64,000 bases of DNA from Streptomyces sp. DG2A-72 (GCF_030499575.1 NZ_JASTLC010000001.1:7526001-7590000), one strand, 5' to 3'. Positions 1 through 11,731 are shown, numbered from the stretch's first letter. Numbers and translations are program-made. Notes: a model not told the origin generated them from the sequence alone.

Positions 1-1245
1 CTCGCGCTGCGCACCACGCTCGACGAGAACCTCGAGATGGTCCGCGACACGGTCTCCTTCCTGAAGGAGCAGGGCCGCCGCGTCTTCGTCGACTGCGAGC
101 ACTTCTTCGACGGCTACCGCGCCAACCCCGAGTACGCCAAGGCCGTCGTCCGCACGGCGTCGGAGGCCGGCGCCGACGTCGTGATCCTCTGCGACACCAA
201 CGGTGGCATGCTCCCGGCCCAGGTCCAGGCGGTCGTCTCGACGGTCCTGGCCGACACGGGCGCCCGGCTCGGCATCCACGCCCAGGACGACACCGGCTGC
301 GCCGTCGCCAACACCCTCGCCGCCGTGGACGCGGGCGCGACCCACGTCCAGTGCACGGCGAACGGCTACGGCGAGCGCGTCGGCAACGCCAACCTCTTCC
401 CGGTCGTCGCGGCCCTGGAGCTGAAGTACGGCAAGAAGGTCCTCCCCGACGGCCACCTCCGCGAGATGACCCGTATCTCGCACGCGATCGCCGAGGTCGT
501 GAACCTCACCCCCTCCACGCACCAGCCCTACGTCGGCGTCTCCGCCTTCGCGCACAAGGCCGGACTGCACGCCTCCGCGATCAAGGTCGACCCCGACCTG
601 TACCAGCACATCGACCCCGAGCAGGTCGGCAACACCATGCGCATGCTGGTCTCCGACATGGCGGGCCGCGCCTCCATCGAGCTCAAGGGCAAGGAACTCG
701 GCGTCGACCTCGGCGGCGACCGCGAGCTGGTCGGCCGGGTCGTCGAGCGGGTGAAGGAGCGGGAGCTCAAGGGCTACACGTACGAAGCGGCCAACGCGTC
801 CTTCGAGCTGCTGCTGCGTGCCGAGGTCGAGGGCAGGCCGCTGAAGTACTTCGAGGTCGAGTCCTGGCGCGCGATCGTCGAGGACCGCCCCGACGGCACC
901 CACGCCAACGAGGCCACCGTCAAGCTGTGGGCCAAGAGCGAGCGCATCGTCGCCACGGCCGAGGGCAACGGCCCGGTCAACGCCCTGGACCGCGCCCTGC
1001 GGGTCGCGCTGGAGAAGATCTACCCGCAGCTCGCCAAGCTCGAACTCGTCGACTACAAGGTCCGCATCCTCGAGGGCAAGCACGGTACCCAGTCCACGAC
1101 CCGTGTCCTCATCGCCACCTCCGACGGAGAGGGCGAATGGTCGACGGTGGGCGTCGGCGAGAACGTCATCGCCGCGTCCTGGCAGGCGCTGGAGGACGCC
1201 TACGCCTACGGGCTGCTGCGGGCGGGCGTGGAGCCGGCGGAGTGA
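1..1245 (+). CDS. cimA: Citramalate / 2-isopropylmalate synthase family protein, 3' part
   Basis: The window opens inside this gene; the frame is open from base 1 and 414 residues are visible before the TGA. The family condenses acetyl-CoA with a 2-oxo acid (pyruvate for CimA, 2-oxoisovalerate for LeuA) in branched-chain amino acid synthesis, in the cytoplasm. Visible are the end of the HMGL-like TIM barrel with the metal-binding HAQDDTGC and HKAGLHASA stretches, then a C-terminal LeuA allosteric dimerisation domain (roughly the last 140 residues, with GKHGTQSTTRVLI). The insert pattern and the YKVRILEGKHGT tail fit CimA better than classical LeuA, but substrate cannot be fixed from sequence. 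leuCD for the next steps lie 33 kb downstream in the same window. Confidence 0.88.
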   Translation, partial: LALRTTLDENLEMVRDTVSFLKEQGRRVFVDCEHFFDGYRANPEYAKAVVRTASEAGADVVILCDTNGGMLPAQVQAVVSTVLADTGARLGIHAQDDTGCAVANTLAAVDAGATHVQCTANGYGERVGNANLFPVVAALELKYGKKVLPDGHLREMTRISHAIAEVVNLTPSTHQPYVGVSAFAHKAGLHASAIKVDPDLYQHIDPEQVGNTMRMLVSDMAGRASIELKGKELGVDLGGDRELVGRVVERVKERELKGYTYEAANASFELLLRAEVEGRPLKYFEVESWRAIVEDRPDGTHANEATVKLWAKSERIVATAEGNGPVNALDRALRVALEKIYPQLAKLELVDYKVRILEGKHGTQSTTRVLIATSDGEGEWSTVGVGENVIAASWQALEDAYAYGLLRAGVEPAE

Positions 1246-1278
1246 CGTAGGAGAGTGACCATCCGGACCCGGCCTCGT

Positions 1279-1316
1279 TTAGGGAAACATAGTTCCCGGA
1301 AGTGTAGTTCCCCTAA
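1279..1316. promoter_or_regulatory. Nested inverted/direct repeats before the DUF234 ATPase gene
   Basis: The 93-bp gap between cimA and the next gene holds GGGAA (1282-1286) facing TTCCC (1293-1297). A second copy of TAGTTCCC (first 1290-1297, second 1305-1312) is followed by CCTAA, so the outer ends TTAGGGAA and TTCCCCTAA also pair. The element ends 22 nt before the preferred ATG, the place for an operator or an mRNA hairpin over the ribosome site. It is AT-richer than its surroundings. No regulator is assigned. Confidence 0.4.
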
Positions 1317-1338
1317 CGCGGGTCCCCGGAGGTCGCTC

Positions 1339-2826
1339 ATGCCGCGTAAGCCCGTTGTTCTCGCCAAGCCCTCGGACATGTTCGACCGCGCCTGGGAGTG
1401 GAGCGAACTGACGGCGTTCGCCACGGATGACGGCCCGGAAGCCACGATGGCCGTTGTGTCCGGGCGGCGCCGTCAGGGCAAGTCCTTCCTGCTCGACTCG
1501 TTGGCACGGGCAGCCGACGGCTTCTACTTCTGCGCGTACGAGGCCACGGAAGCGGAGTCTCTGAGGCGCTTCGGCGAGGAACTCGCGCTGTACACCGGTG
1601 CCGTGGCGCCCATGCGGTTCGACCGGTGGGAGCATGCTGTCGACGCTCTCCTCGCGCTCGGCCGCGACCGCCCCGTGCCTGTGATCCTCGATGAGTTCCC
1701 CTACCTCGCCCGCGCGACGCCGTCCCTGCCCTCCATCGTCCAAGTCGCTTACGGGCCGCGCCGCCCTGAACGCCTCCAGTCGCGGACCAGGCTGCTGCTG
1801 TGCGGCAGTTCGCTCTCGTTCATGGGCAAGCTGCTGAGCGGTACGTCGCCGTTGCGCGGCCGCGCGGGACTCGAACTCGTCGTCCACCCACTGGACTTCC
1901 GGCAGGCGGCTGCCTTCTGGGGCATCACGGATCACCGCCTCGCGCTGCTCGTCCACAGCGTCGTCGGCGGTACGCCTGCCTACCGCAGGGAATTCGTCCG
2001 CGACGACGTCCCGGACGGCCTCGCCGACTTCGACGCCTGGGTCTGCCGTACGGCGCTGTCCCCACGCTCGCCCCTCTACCGTGAGGCCCGCTACCTCCTC
2101 GCCGACGAGTCCGATCTCCGCGACCGGGCGCTGTACCACTCGGTCCTCGCCGCCCTGGCCGCCGGAAACGCGACGGCGGGCGGCATTGCCGGCTGCCTGG
2201 AACGGCCGACCAGCGACATCACCCACCCGCTGACCGTCCTCCAGGACTGCGGTCTCGTACGACGAGAAGTGGACGCATTCCGGCGCAACCGGAGCGTCTA
2301 CCGGGTCGGCGAACCGCTGATCGCGTTCGACCATGTCATCGCGCGGCCCCGACTCCCGCTCCTGGACCGGGGGCTGGCGGAGCAGGTCTGGCACGACGCG
2401 CGAGACCGTTTCCAGTCGGGCGTCGTGGGCCCGCACTTCGAGCAGGTCTGCCGCGACTGGGTCCTCCACTTCGCCGCGCCGGAGACCTTCGGCGGGATGC
2501 CGATCGACGTCTCGTACGGCACGGTCGCCGACCCGCACACCCGCACCAGCCACGAGGTCGACGTCGTGGTGCGCGGAGCGGTGGGCCAGGACAACGGCGT
2601 GCTGCTCTCCCTCGGGGAAGCGAAATGGGACCGGATCATGGGCATCGGCCACCTCGACCGGCTCCGCCACATCAAGTCCCTGCTCGCGGGGCGCGGCCAG
2701 GACACCTCGGCGGTACGCCTGGCCTGCTACAGCGGCGTCGGCTTCACCGACGACCTGAGGGCCGCGGCCGACGCGGCCGGTGACGTGGTGCTGGTGGATC
2801 TGGGGCGGCTGTATGGCGGGGAGTGA
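1339..2826 (+). CDS. DUF234-type AAA ATPase with nuclease-like C-terminus
   Basis: About 495 residues from the ATG at 1339, preceded by GGAGG 6-8 nt upstream; a GTG at 1255 would add 28 residues without a good ribosome site. The N-terminal half is an archaeal-type ATPase_2 domain: Walker A GRRRQGKS at residues 42-49 and Walker B VPVILDEF at about 113-120. The C-terminal region resembles DUF234: EVDVVV (D408) followed by GEAKW (E427-x-K429), the D...ExK spacing of PD-(D/E)XK folds. Family members are poorly understood; defence, DNA repair and toxin roles have all been suggested. It converges on the KAP NTPase gene with only 14 bp between stops. Substrate and role are unknown; a nuclease activity is inference from the motif. 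Confidence 0.7.
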   Translation: MPRKPVVLAKPSDMFDRAWEWSELTAFATDDGPEATMAVVSGRRRQGKSFLLDSLARAADGFYFCAYEATEAESLRRFGEELALYTGAVAPMRFDRWEHAVDALLALGRDRPVPVILDEFPYLARATPSLPSIVQVAYGPRRPERLQSRTRLLLCGSSLSFMGKLLSGTSPLRGRAGLELVVHPLDFRQAAAFWGITDHRLALLVHSVVGGTPAYRREFVRDDVPDGLADFDAWVCRTALSPRSPLYREARYLLADESDLRDRALYHSVLAALAAGNATAGGIAGCLERPTSDITHPLTVLQDCGLVRREVDAFRRNRSVYRVGEPLIAFDHVIARPRLPLLDRGLAEQVWHDARDRFQSGVVGPHFEQVCRDWVLHFAAPETFGGMPIDVSYGTVADPHTRTSHEVDVVVRGAVGQDNGVLLSLGEAKWDRIMGIGHLDRLRHIKSLLAGRGQDTSAVRLACYSGVGFTDDLRAAADAAGDVVLVDLGRLYGGE

Positions 2827-2840
2827 CGGGGCAGAGCTGG

Positions 2841-5660
2841 TCAGGTGATGGAGTGATGCACCGCGCAGGCCGTGCCGCGCGGCGGAGGGATCACGACCGT
2901 TGGCTGTGGCCCCCGGGCGGACACCGGTTCCAGCTCCCAGGCAGCGCGGATTCCGTCGACGACCGCGCGTGCGCTGTAGGGCGACACGGCCAGCTCCTGG
3001 CGGGCCTCGGCCAGCAGATCGAGGTGCCCGTCGGGGCGGCGCGCAGCCGTCGCCCGGCGCCGATTGAAGTCGGGTCGGCCGAAGACGTCCAGCAGAGTGA
3101 GTGAGAAGTACGCGTACGCTGTGGCCTCGTCGATGAGCCGACCCGACTCCTCGGGGAGGCCGACGACCTCATACGCAGCGAAGTGCCCCAGCGCGCCCCG
3201 CAGTTGGTCGGCCGGCTCCGGGCAGGGACAGGCGGCCCGGAGGTGCGCGGCGAGGCTGCGGAACGACCTGAGTACCCCTGCGGTGTCGGGCTTCCACTGC
3301 TGTTTGGCGAGCAGAGTACGGAAGCCGGAGAGCGTCTCGGACAGTTCCTCGATGATCAACGCCTGGGCGACGTCGGACAGTTCGCGCTGCTCCGTGGTCG
3401 TCTGGATCTTCATCAGCCGTCGGCCGTAGCGGATCAGGTCCCGGGGAATGCCCCCCGACAGCGTGTGGGCCAGGGCGATGTACGCCTCGCCGATGTCCTG
3501 CGCCCGCTTCAGCAGGATCCTCGTCGACTCGTCAAGCGTGCACGGGCGCACATGCAGTACGTCGTCCAGGGAGCTGTCGGTCACGTCACGGCTCGGCAGC
3601 CCGCGCCGGACGAAGGCAGCGCCCACGTCCTCGGCGACGGAGATCAGGTAGTGCACGTGCGACACACCGAGGATCGCCTTGATCTCGGCGAGGAACGCGA
3701 GGGCCTGGGTGTCCGTGCCGAGCCGGTCGACTTCGTCGATGGCGATGACGACCCGGTTGCCCTTGCGGTGCTCGTCCTTCGCGATCGTGCCGAGCAGCGC
3801 CCTGAACTCGGAGACGAGAACGGGGTAGTTGGGCGGTACGGAGGTGAGGGCGCCGGTGTGGGTGCCGCCGAGGGCGAGGAGTTGGGTGGCGCCGGTCGTC
3901 ATGGCGGCGGTGGAGCTCTGGACCGTCTGCAGGCGGTAGAGGTGGTTGCGGCAGGCGGTGACGAGTCTGGGCGTGCTGCGCAGGATCGGCCGTGATCGGC
4001 GGGTGACTCTGTAGAGCAGCAGCCCGAGAAGGAACGCCCCCAGCCGGAACGGGGTTTCGTCGTCGGTGAGTATCGGGCGGAGCGGCTCGGCGGCAACGAT
4101 CCACGCGAGGAGCAGGAAGGGGATCAGCACAACGAGTGGGCGGAGCAGCCGTTTGAGGCTCACGGACCATGTGCCGACTCGCAGCCTTACCCGTTCGATG
4201 GGTACGTACCTGTAGTACAACGTGCCCAACCCCGCACCCATGACCGAGGTCAAGTAGAGAACTGACAGGAATTTGGCACTGCGACTCGGTGCGTCGGGCG
4301 GGCTGTCGAAGTGATGCCGGAGGTCGGGGTCGAGGAAGAACGAAACGACCGGGGAGACTAAGAGCGCGGCGGTGGTCGCCGCGACTACCGCGGTACTGAG
4401 CCTCTTTGCCAGCCAGGAGAAGGAGCTGGAACGGCGCAGTTGCCACAGGAGCGCACCCGCGATGGCGATGAGCAGTGCGGCTTGCGGCGCTGAGCCGTCC
4501 GTGACGTCCCGGACGAAGCCGGTGGCCCGGTCGATTCCGGAGTCGACGTACTGCCATCCCCAGAGACCGTCTGGTGCTTCGATCGACTCCTTGGTGGCCG
4601 CGAACATGCCGAGACAGAGAAGGCCAGCGGCGGGCAGCGCATAGGGGAGCAGGCGCAACAGCCCGCTGAGCGGCCCCGCCACGCGGCGCCGTACGCGGTG
4701 GGCATACGACAGCCGCACCAACTCCGGTGCTTCGTGTCCTGCCCTGACGATGTACTGCCGACACACGCTGACGAACATCGAGGTCAGGAAGTCATGTGGG
4801 GCGTAAGAGGCGGGCGCGTGCGTGAACACCGAGAAGTCCCCCGGCCTTACGGCACTCCTTATGAGCGTCGTCTTGCCCACCCCGCGCGGACCGCTCAAGG
4901 CGATGGTGCCGTCCGCCAACTGGTCCATCTTCTGGCGCAGTTCGTCCGTGGAGCGGTTGTCGACGAAGTACGAGGTCTGGTGGTGGGAGCGCAGTCCCTC
5001 GTGGCCGCTGGTCACCAGGAGGGTGCCGAGGTCCTCACCGATGAGGTCCTCGACCGCGCGTGCCACCTGCTTCTGCAGCCCTTCGCGATGCAGCTCCGTG
5101 GCCCAGGCCAACCCACTCGCCCACTCCGCGAGCCACAGGACGGACGTGACGGGTGCCAACAGTGCGAGTCGGACCGCAGGGAACCATCTTGGGGAGGTAC
5201 CTGTGGGAGGCGAGCTGGGTACGACTCGCCGTACGAAGGCCAGCGCCGGAACAGTGAACAGGAGGAAAGGAACGCCCGGGAACAGGTAAGGCGAATTGCC
5301 GGCGTACATGAGGAAGAGGGTCACGGCCCAGTAGGCGACCGCGCCGACGCGCCAAGGCTGGAAATCCGCGTTCTGCTTGATCTCGCGAAGTGACAGATAT
5401 GCGGGCAGGGCCCAGTGGTACCGATCACTGTAACGACGGAAGTCCCGGTAGGACGAATGGTGGGGCGTCGGTTTGCCGCTGCCCAACACCCTCTCGACAT
5501 ACGGAGAGGAACACATCGCCTCCGCCACGGCCTCAGGTGTGACCTCCGGCCGCCGCTCCAGGAGTTCGCGCAGCCGAGGCTCCTCAAGACAGCCTCGAAC
5601 CGCCTGCTTGAAGAACTCTTTCTCGGGCTCACTCGCCCACGCGTACTCCCCGTTGGCCAT
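2841..5660 (-). CDS. KAP-family membrane P-loop NTPase
   Basis: 939 residues. Two hydrophobic segments lie at about 107-145 and 163-187, then Walker A SGPRGVGKT at 256-264. Several membrane segments (about 330-355, 393-408, 421-442, 463-483, 505-524, 538-551) are inserted before the Walker B VVIAIDEVDRL at 637-647. Membrane helices inserted inside the P-loop domain are the hallmark of KAP NTPases, a family that includes the phage-exclusion protein PifA. The ATG is 6 nt after the stop of the DUF397 gene with no clear ribosome site, so it is probably translationally coupled in an XRE-DUF397-KAP operon. A phage-defence or membrane-organising role is inference from family and context. Confidence 0.7.
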   Translation of the reverse strand: MANGEYAWASEPEKEFFKQAVRGCLEEPRLRELLERRPEVTPEAVAEAMCSSPYVERVLGSGKPTPHHSSYRDFRRYSDRYHWALPAYLSLREIKQNADFQPWRVGAVAYWAVTLFLMYAGNSPYLFPGVPFLLFTVPALAFVRRVVPSSPPTGTSPRWFPAVRLALLAPVTSVLWLAEWASGLAWATELHREGLQKQVARAVEDLIGEDLGTLLVTSGHEGLRSHHQTSYFVDNRSTDELRQKMDQLADGTIALSGPRGVGKTTLIRSAVRPGDFSVFTHAPASYAPHDFLTSMFVSVCRQYIVRAGHEAPELVRLSYAHRVRRRVAGPLSGLLRLLPYALPAAGLLCLGMFAATKESIEAPDGLWGWQYVDSGIDRATGFVRDVTDGSAPQAALLIAIAGALLWQLRRSSSFSWLAKRLSTAVVAATTAALLVSPVVSFFLDPDLRHHFDSPPDAPSRSAKFLSVLYLTSVMGAGLGTLYYRYVPIERVRLRVGTWSVSLKRLLRPLVVLIPFLLLAWIVAAEPLRPILTDDETPFRLGAFLLGLLLYRVTRRSRPILRSTPRLVTACRNHLYRLQTVQSSTAAMTTGATQLLALGGTHTGALTSVPPNYPVLVSEFRALLGTIAKDEHRKGNRVVIAIDEVDRLGTDTQALAFLAEIKAILGVSHVHYLISVAEDVGAAFVRRGLPSRDVTDSSLDDVLHVRPCTLDESTRILLKRAQDIGEAYIALAHTLSGGIPRDLIRYGRRLMKIQTTTEQRELSDVAQALIIEELSETLSGFRTLLAKQQWKPDTAGVLRSFRSLAAHLRAACPCPEPADQLRGALGHFAAYEVVGLPEESGRLIDEATAYAYFSLTLLDVFGRPDFNRRRATAARRPDGHLDLLAEARQELAVSPYSARAVVDGIRAAWELEPVSARGPQPTVVIPPPRGTACAVHHSIT

Positions 5661-5666
5661 GGACGG

Positions 5667-5858
5667 CTACTCGTGTCTGTCCTGCCGCGCGAGCCCGAGG
5701 AAAGCGACCCAAGTGCCGGGGGCGACGGTGAGGGTGGGGCCGGTGTTCTTGGAGTCACGGACGTGGATGGCGGCGGGGTGGGCGGAGACCTCGATGCAGT
5801 CGCCGCCCTGGCTGCCGCTGTAGCTGGACTTGAACCACTGAAGTGCGGTGCTGCTCAT
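5667..5858 (-). CDS. DUF397 small protein
   Basis: 63 residues, full length for DUF397, with the family core WFKSSYSGSQGGDCIEVS and VHVRDSK-like segment (IHVRDSKN). Its ATG overlaps the TGA of the upstream XRE regulator gene (ATGA at 5855-5858), and the KAP NTPase gene starts 6 nt after its stop. In Streptomyces, DUF397 proteins are typically encoded beside WhiJ/Scr1-like HTH proteins and RsbW-like ATPases (as in the whiJ and abaA loci) and are thought to modulate the HTH partner, in a toxin-antitoxin-like or developmental role. All three partners are present here. Confidence 0.9.
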   Translation of the reverse strand: MSSTALQWFKSSYSGSQGGDCIEVSAHPAAIHVRDSKNTGPTLTVAPGTWVAFLGLARQDRHE

Positions 5859-6676
5859 CGGTCTCCTAGCAATCCGTGCAAGAGGCGCACGCTCTCATCC
5901 GGCGAGAGGGCCTGTGACCGCAGCATTCCATACTGGAGGTTGTAGTCGCTGACTTCATCCGGGTCATCGACGAGAAAGCTGGCGCGCTGGACTTCCAGAT
6001 AGACAAGCAGTTCGTGCCCGGGTGTCTCAAGCAGCACCATGGGGCCGTCAAGACAAGCATGCGGCGCCCGATCCATCGGCATGATCTGAAAGCTCATGTG
6101 GATGGGCTCCGTGTACTCCAGGATCTGGCGGAACTGCTCCCGCATCACCTCCGAACCGCCGACCTGCCGCCGCAGGATGCTCTCCTCGATGATGAAGTGG
6201 CACACGGGAGGCCGCTCTCGCTCCAGGACCAACTGCCGCTCCATGCGGGCGTCCACCCACTGCTCGGCCGTCTCACTGCCGATGGCCGGGTACCGATAGT
6301 CGAAGACGGAGCGGCAGTAGTCGCGGGTCTGGAGCAGTCCGGGAATCGCCAGGCTCTGGTACGACAGGATCCCCACCGCCTCCTGCTCCTGATCCACCAG
6401 CGACTGCGCGAACTGCACCACCTTCTCCCGCACCGGCATCTGATCCACCAGCACGGCCAACACCCCACCCGTACCCAGCAGTTGATCGAGCTGCTCCGCC
6501 CGATCCGGCTGGAGCGCCAGCCTCCCCTGCTCGATCGATCTCACCGTGTCCACGCTGATGTTCGCCTGCTCGGCGAGCTGCTCCTGGGTGAGCCGGGCCT
6601 GCTTGCGGCAATGAGCCACGAGCACCCCCACCGCACGCCACGAACTGACCTTCCTGGGCTTCTTGGCCGTGTGCAT
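5855..6676 (-). CDS. XRE-family (Scr1/WhiJ-like, DUF5753) transcriptional regulator
   Basis: 273 residues from the ATG at 6676, which has GGAAGAGG upstream. A longer start at 6730 would fall inside the inverted repeat at 6715-6749, so it is not preferred. A Cro/CI-type HTH occupies about residues 12-66 (ARLTQEQLAEQANIS...SIEQG); the remaining 200 residues fit the DUF5753/Scr1 ligand-like domain (YQSLAIPGLLQTRDY). It heads the operon with the DUF397 and KAP genes and is divergent from an ATP-binding protein gene. The intergenic inverted repeat probably allows autoregulation. Confidence 0.88.
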   Translation of the reverse strand: MHTAKKPRKVSSWRAVGVLVAHCRKQARLTQEQLAEQANISVDTVRSIEQGRLALQPDRAEQLDQLLGTGGVLAVLVDQMPVREKVVQFAQSLVDQEQEAVGILSYQSLAIPGLLQTRDYCRSVFDYRYPAIGSETAEQWVDARMERQLVLERERPPVCHFIIEESILRRQVGGSEVMREQFRQILEYTEPIHMSFQIMPMDRAPHACLDGPMVLLETPGHELLVYLEVQRASFLVDDPDEVSDYNLQYGMLRSQALSPDESVRLLHGLLGDR

Positions 6677-6714
6677 GGCTGACCTCTTCCCCCGTCGACC
6701 CGCGAAGTCCTCGT

Positions 6715-6749
6715 AGTGAGGTCGTAGCAATCAGCACTACGACCTCACT
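6715..6749. promoter_or_regulatory. Perfect 13-bp inverted repeat, likely operator
   Basis: The arms AGTGAGGTCGTAG (6715-6727) and CTACGACCTCACT (6737-6749) are exact reverse complements with a 9-nt spacer. The site is 38 nt upstream of the XRE ATG and about 80 nt upstream of the divergent ATPase gene. It is the natural candidate for the XRE regulator's own binding site. Confidence 0.7.
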
Positions 6750-6828
6750 CACTGCCTCAAGATAGTCACCACCTGTGACAGTCGCCCCATGAACCCCCCA
6801 ACCCCAACTCCTCCGCGCGCGCACCGCC

Positions 6829-7242
6829 TTGTACCCCCGAGACCGCAGGTCGGTGGCCGTCGCCCGAGACCTCACCCGCATCACCCTCACGGAGTGGGGA
6901 GTGACCCACCGCCACGAAGACGTACTGCTCTGCGTGAGCGAACTCGCCACCAACGCCCTCCTGCACGGCGTCCCGCCGAACCGCTGCTTCCGCCTCGGTC
7001 TGAACCTCACCACCGACGGTGTCCTCCGCGTGGAGATCCACGACAGCGGCCCTGGCGAGGTCCGCACCCCGGACGCCGACCCCGAGTCGGAACACGGCCG
7101 CGGCCTGCTGTTGGTGGCCGCGCTGGCCGACAAGTGGGGCGTGGGGGAGCGGGATCCGGGCAAAGTCGTCTGGTGCGAGTTCAGGGTTGCCAGGTGCCTT
7201 GACGGCTCTCTGGGGCACCAGTTCACTCACGCCGTGAGGTAA
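6829..7242 (+). CDS. RsbW-like ATP-binding protein (HATPase_c), 5' end uncertain
   Basis: 137 residues in the frame beginning with TTG at 6829. The histidine-kinase-like ATPase fold of anti-sigma factors is clear: N-box CVSELATNALLHG, G1 box DSGPGE, G2 box HGRGLLLVAALADKWGV. Such proteins are serine kinases or ATPases that control partner proteins. The TTG has no ribosome site and would cut into the first strand. The best start (ATG 6789, MNPPTPTPP...) is in another frame, and a one-base shift in the C-runs at 6793-6805 would join MNPPTPTPPRAHRL to YPRDRRSV. So there is either a real frameshift, a sequencing error, or an unusual start. Divergent from the XRE-DUF397-KAP operon. Confidence 0.65.
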   Translation: MYPRDRRSVAVARDLTRITLTEWGVTHRHEDVLLCVSELATNALLHGVPPNRCFRLGLNLTTDGVLRVEIHDSGPGEVRTPDADPESEHGRGLLLVAALADKWGVGERDPGKVVWCEFRVARCLDGSLGHQFTHAVR

Positions 7243-7279
7243 GCCACGAGTGGACTACGAGAGCCAAGGGGGAAGCTCT

Positions 7280-10300
<3,021 letters not shown>

Positions 10301-10314
10301 GCCCGTCGTGCGGC

Positions 10315-10351
10315 ACCGGGTCCGGCGGATTTTGCCTCCGTCGGACCCGGT
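10315..10351 (+). terminator. Hairpin terminator after the GH3 gene
   Basis: Arms 10315-10329 and 10337-10351 form a 15-bp stem with one G-U pair and a 7-nt loop (TTTTGCC), 14 nt after the stop codon. There is no long T-run, as usual in this genus. Confidence 0.75.
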
Positions 10352-10384
10352 CCGTTTGCCCGATTCGTCAGGTAGCGTCGAAGT

Positions 10385-11731
10385 ATGAGGACTCCGTTGC
10401 TCCGGGGCCTTGTGCGCTGGGCCCTCGTCCCGGTCGCCGCCACGCTGGCGGTGCTGACCGCCGGTGTGCCCGGCGCGTCCGCCGCCGCGGATCTGTCGAC
10501 AGTCGCCGAGGCGCTGCGCGAGGACCCCGTCTATGTGGACCCCGCCGCCTCCGACCAGCTGTCGTCGGCGGACGCCGAGGCGCTCGCCGACAAGATCAGG
10601 GACGCCGACAAGCCCGTCTTCGTGGCGGTTCTGCCGGCTGATCAGCCTGAGAACGACCTCTTCATGAACCTCCGTACGGAGACCGGGATCACCGGCTTGT
10701 ACGCGATCCGCAGCGGTGACCGCTTCGGTGCTCAGGCCGACTCCTCCGTGCTGCCCAACCAGGCCGTGGACAACCTGGTCACGGCCGCCGAGAGCACCGA
10801 CGATCCCAAGGCCCAGCTGAACGATTTCGTCGACTCCGCCCTGCGGAACGTGGGCGGCTCGGCGCCGTCGTCCTGGGACTCCACGACGACGGACGACGGC
10901 GTGCCGGTCGCCGGTCTGGTCACCACCGGTGTGGTGCTGGCAGCGGGCGGTGCGGGCGCCTACGCGCTGGTGCGGCGCCGGCGGCTGATGCACGAGCGGG
11001 AGCAGCGGGCCGCGCTGGAGAGGCTGCGGGTCGTCGTCGACGAGGACATCACCGCCTTCGGCGAGGAGCTGGACCGCCTCGACTTCCACCCGGGCGAGCC
11101 CGGCGCGGACGACGCCATGCGGGAGGACTACGAGCACGCGCTCGACGCCTACGACAAGGCGAAGACGCATATGGCGGAGGCGGAGAAACCCGAGCACGTC
11201 CGTGCCGTCACGCAGTCCCTGGAGGACGGCCGCTTCTCGCTGGCCCGGCTGGCGGCCAGGCGGGAGAAGAGTCCTCTGCCCGAACGCCGTCCGCCCTGCT
11301 TCTTCGACCCGCGGCACGGTCCGTCCGTCGCCGACGAGACCTGGACGCCGTCCGGCGGCGCACCCCGCGAGGTGCCCGTCTGCGCAGACGACCGGTCCCG
11401 GCTGGCCGACGGCCGCGATCCGATGGTCCGCGAGGTGGACACCGACTCCGGCCGCCGCCCCTACTGGGACGCGGGACCGGCGTACGGCCCCTGGGCGGGC
11501 GGCTACTTCGGCGGCGGCATCCTGCCCGGCCTCCTGATCGGCACCATGCTCGGCAACATGATGGCCGCCCCCGCCTACGCGGCGGACTACGGCTCCGGCT
11601 ACGGCGACTTCGGCACCGGCGGCTATGAGGGCGGCGACGTCTCGGGCGCCGACTTCAGCACGGACGACTTCAGCGGCGGCTTCGGCGGAGGCGACTTCGG
11701 GGGAGGCGGGGACTTCGGCGGCGGGTTCTGA
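10385..11731 (+). CDS. Exported, membrane-anchored protein with Gly-rich tail
   Basis: 448 residues. It has a signal peptide (about 1-35, ending GASAAA), an extracytoplasmic region of about 140 residues (PVFVAVLPADQ, GLYAIRSGDRFGA) faintly like TPM/YgcG-type domains, and a membrane helix at about 178-200 (PVAGLVTTGVVLAAGG). An acidic cytoplasmic region with coiled-coil character follows (about 205-300), then a second hydrophobic stretch (GGGILPGLLIGTMLGNMMAAP, about 377-397) and a GGGDFGGGF tail. I recognise it as a conserved Streptomyces membrane protein without a known function. It is monocistronic, with a terminator on the upstream side and a dispersed repeat downstream. Confidence 0.8.
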   Translation: MRTPLLRGLVRWALVPVAATLAVLTAGVPGASAAADLSTVAEALREDPVYVDPAASDQLSSADAEALADKIRDADKPVFVAVLPADQPENDLFMNLRTETGITGLYAIRSGDRFGAQADSSVLPNQAVDNLVTAAESTDDPKAQLNDFVDSALRNVGGSAPSSWDSTTTDDGVPVAGLVTTGVVLAAGGAGAYALVRRRRLMHEREQRAALERLRVVVDEDITAFGEELDRLDFHPGEPGADDAMREDYEHALDAYDKAKTHMAEAEKPEHVRAVTQSLEDGRFSLARLAARREKSPLPERRPPCFFDPRHGPSVADETWTPSGGAPREVPVCADDRSRLADGRDPMVREVDTDSGRRPYWDAGPAYGPWAGGYFGGGILPGLLIGTMLGNMMAAPAYAADYGSGYGDFGTGGYEGGDVSGADFSTDDFSGGFGGGDFGGGGDFGGGF

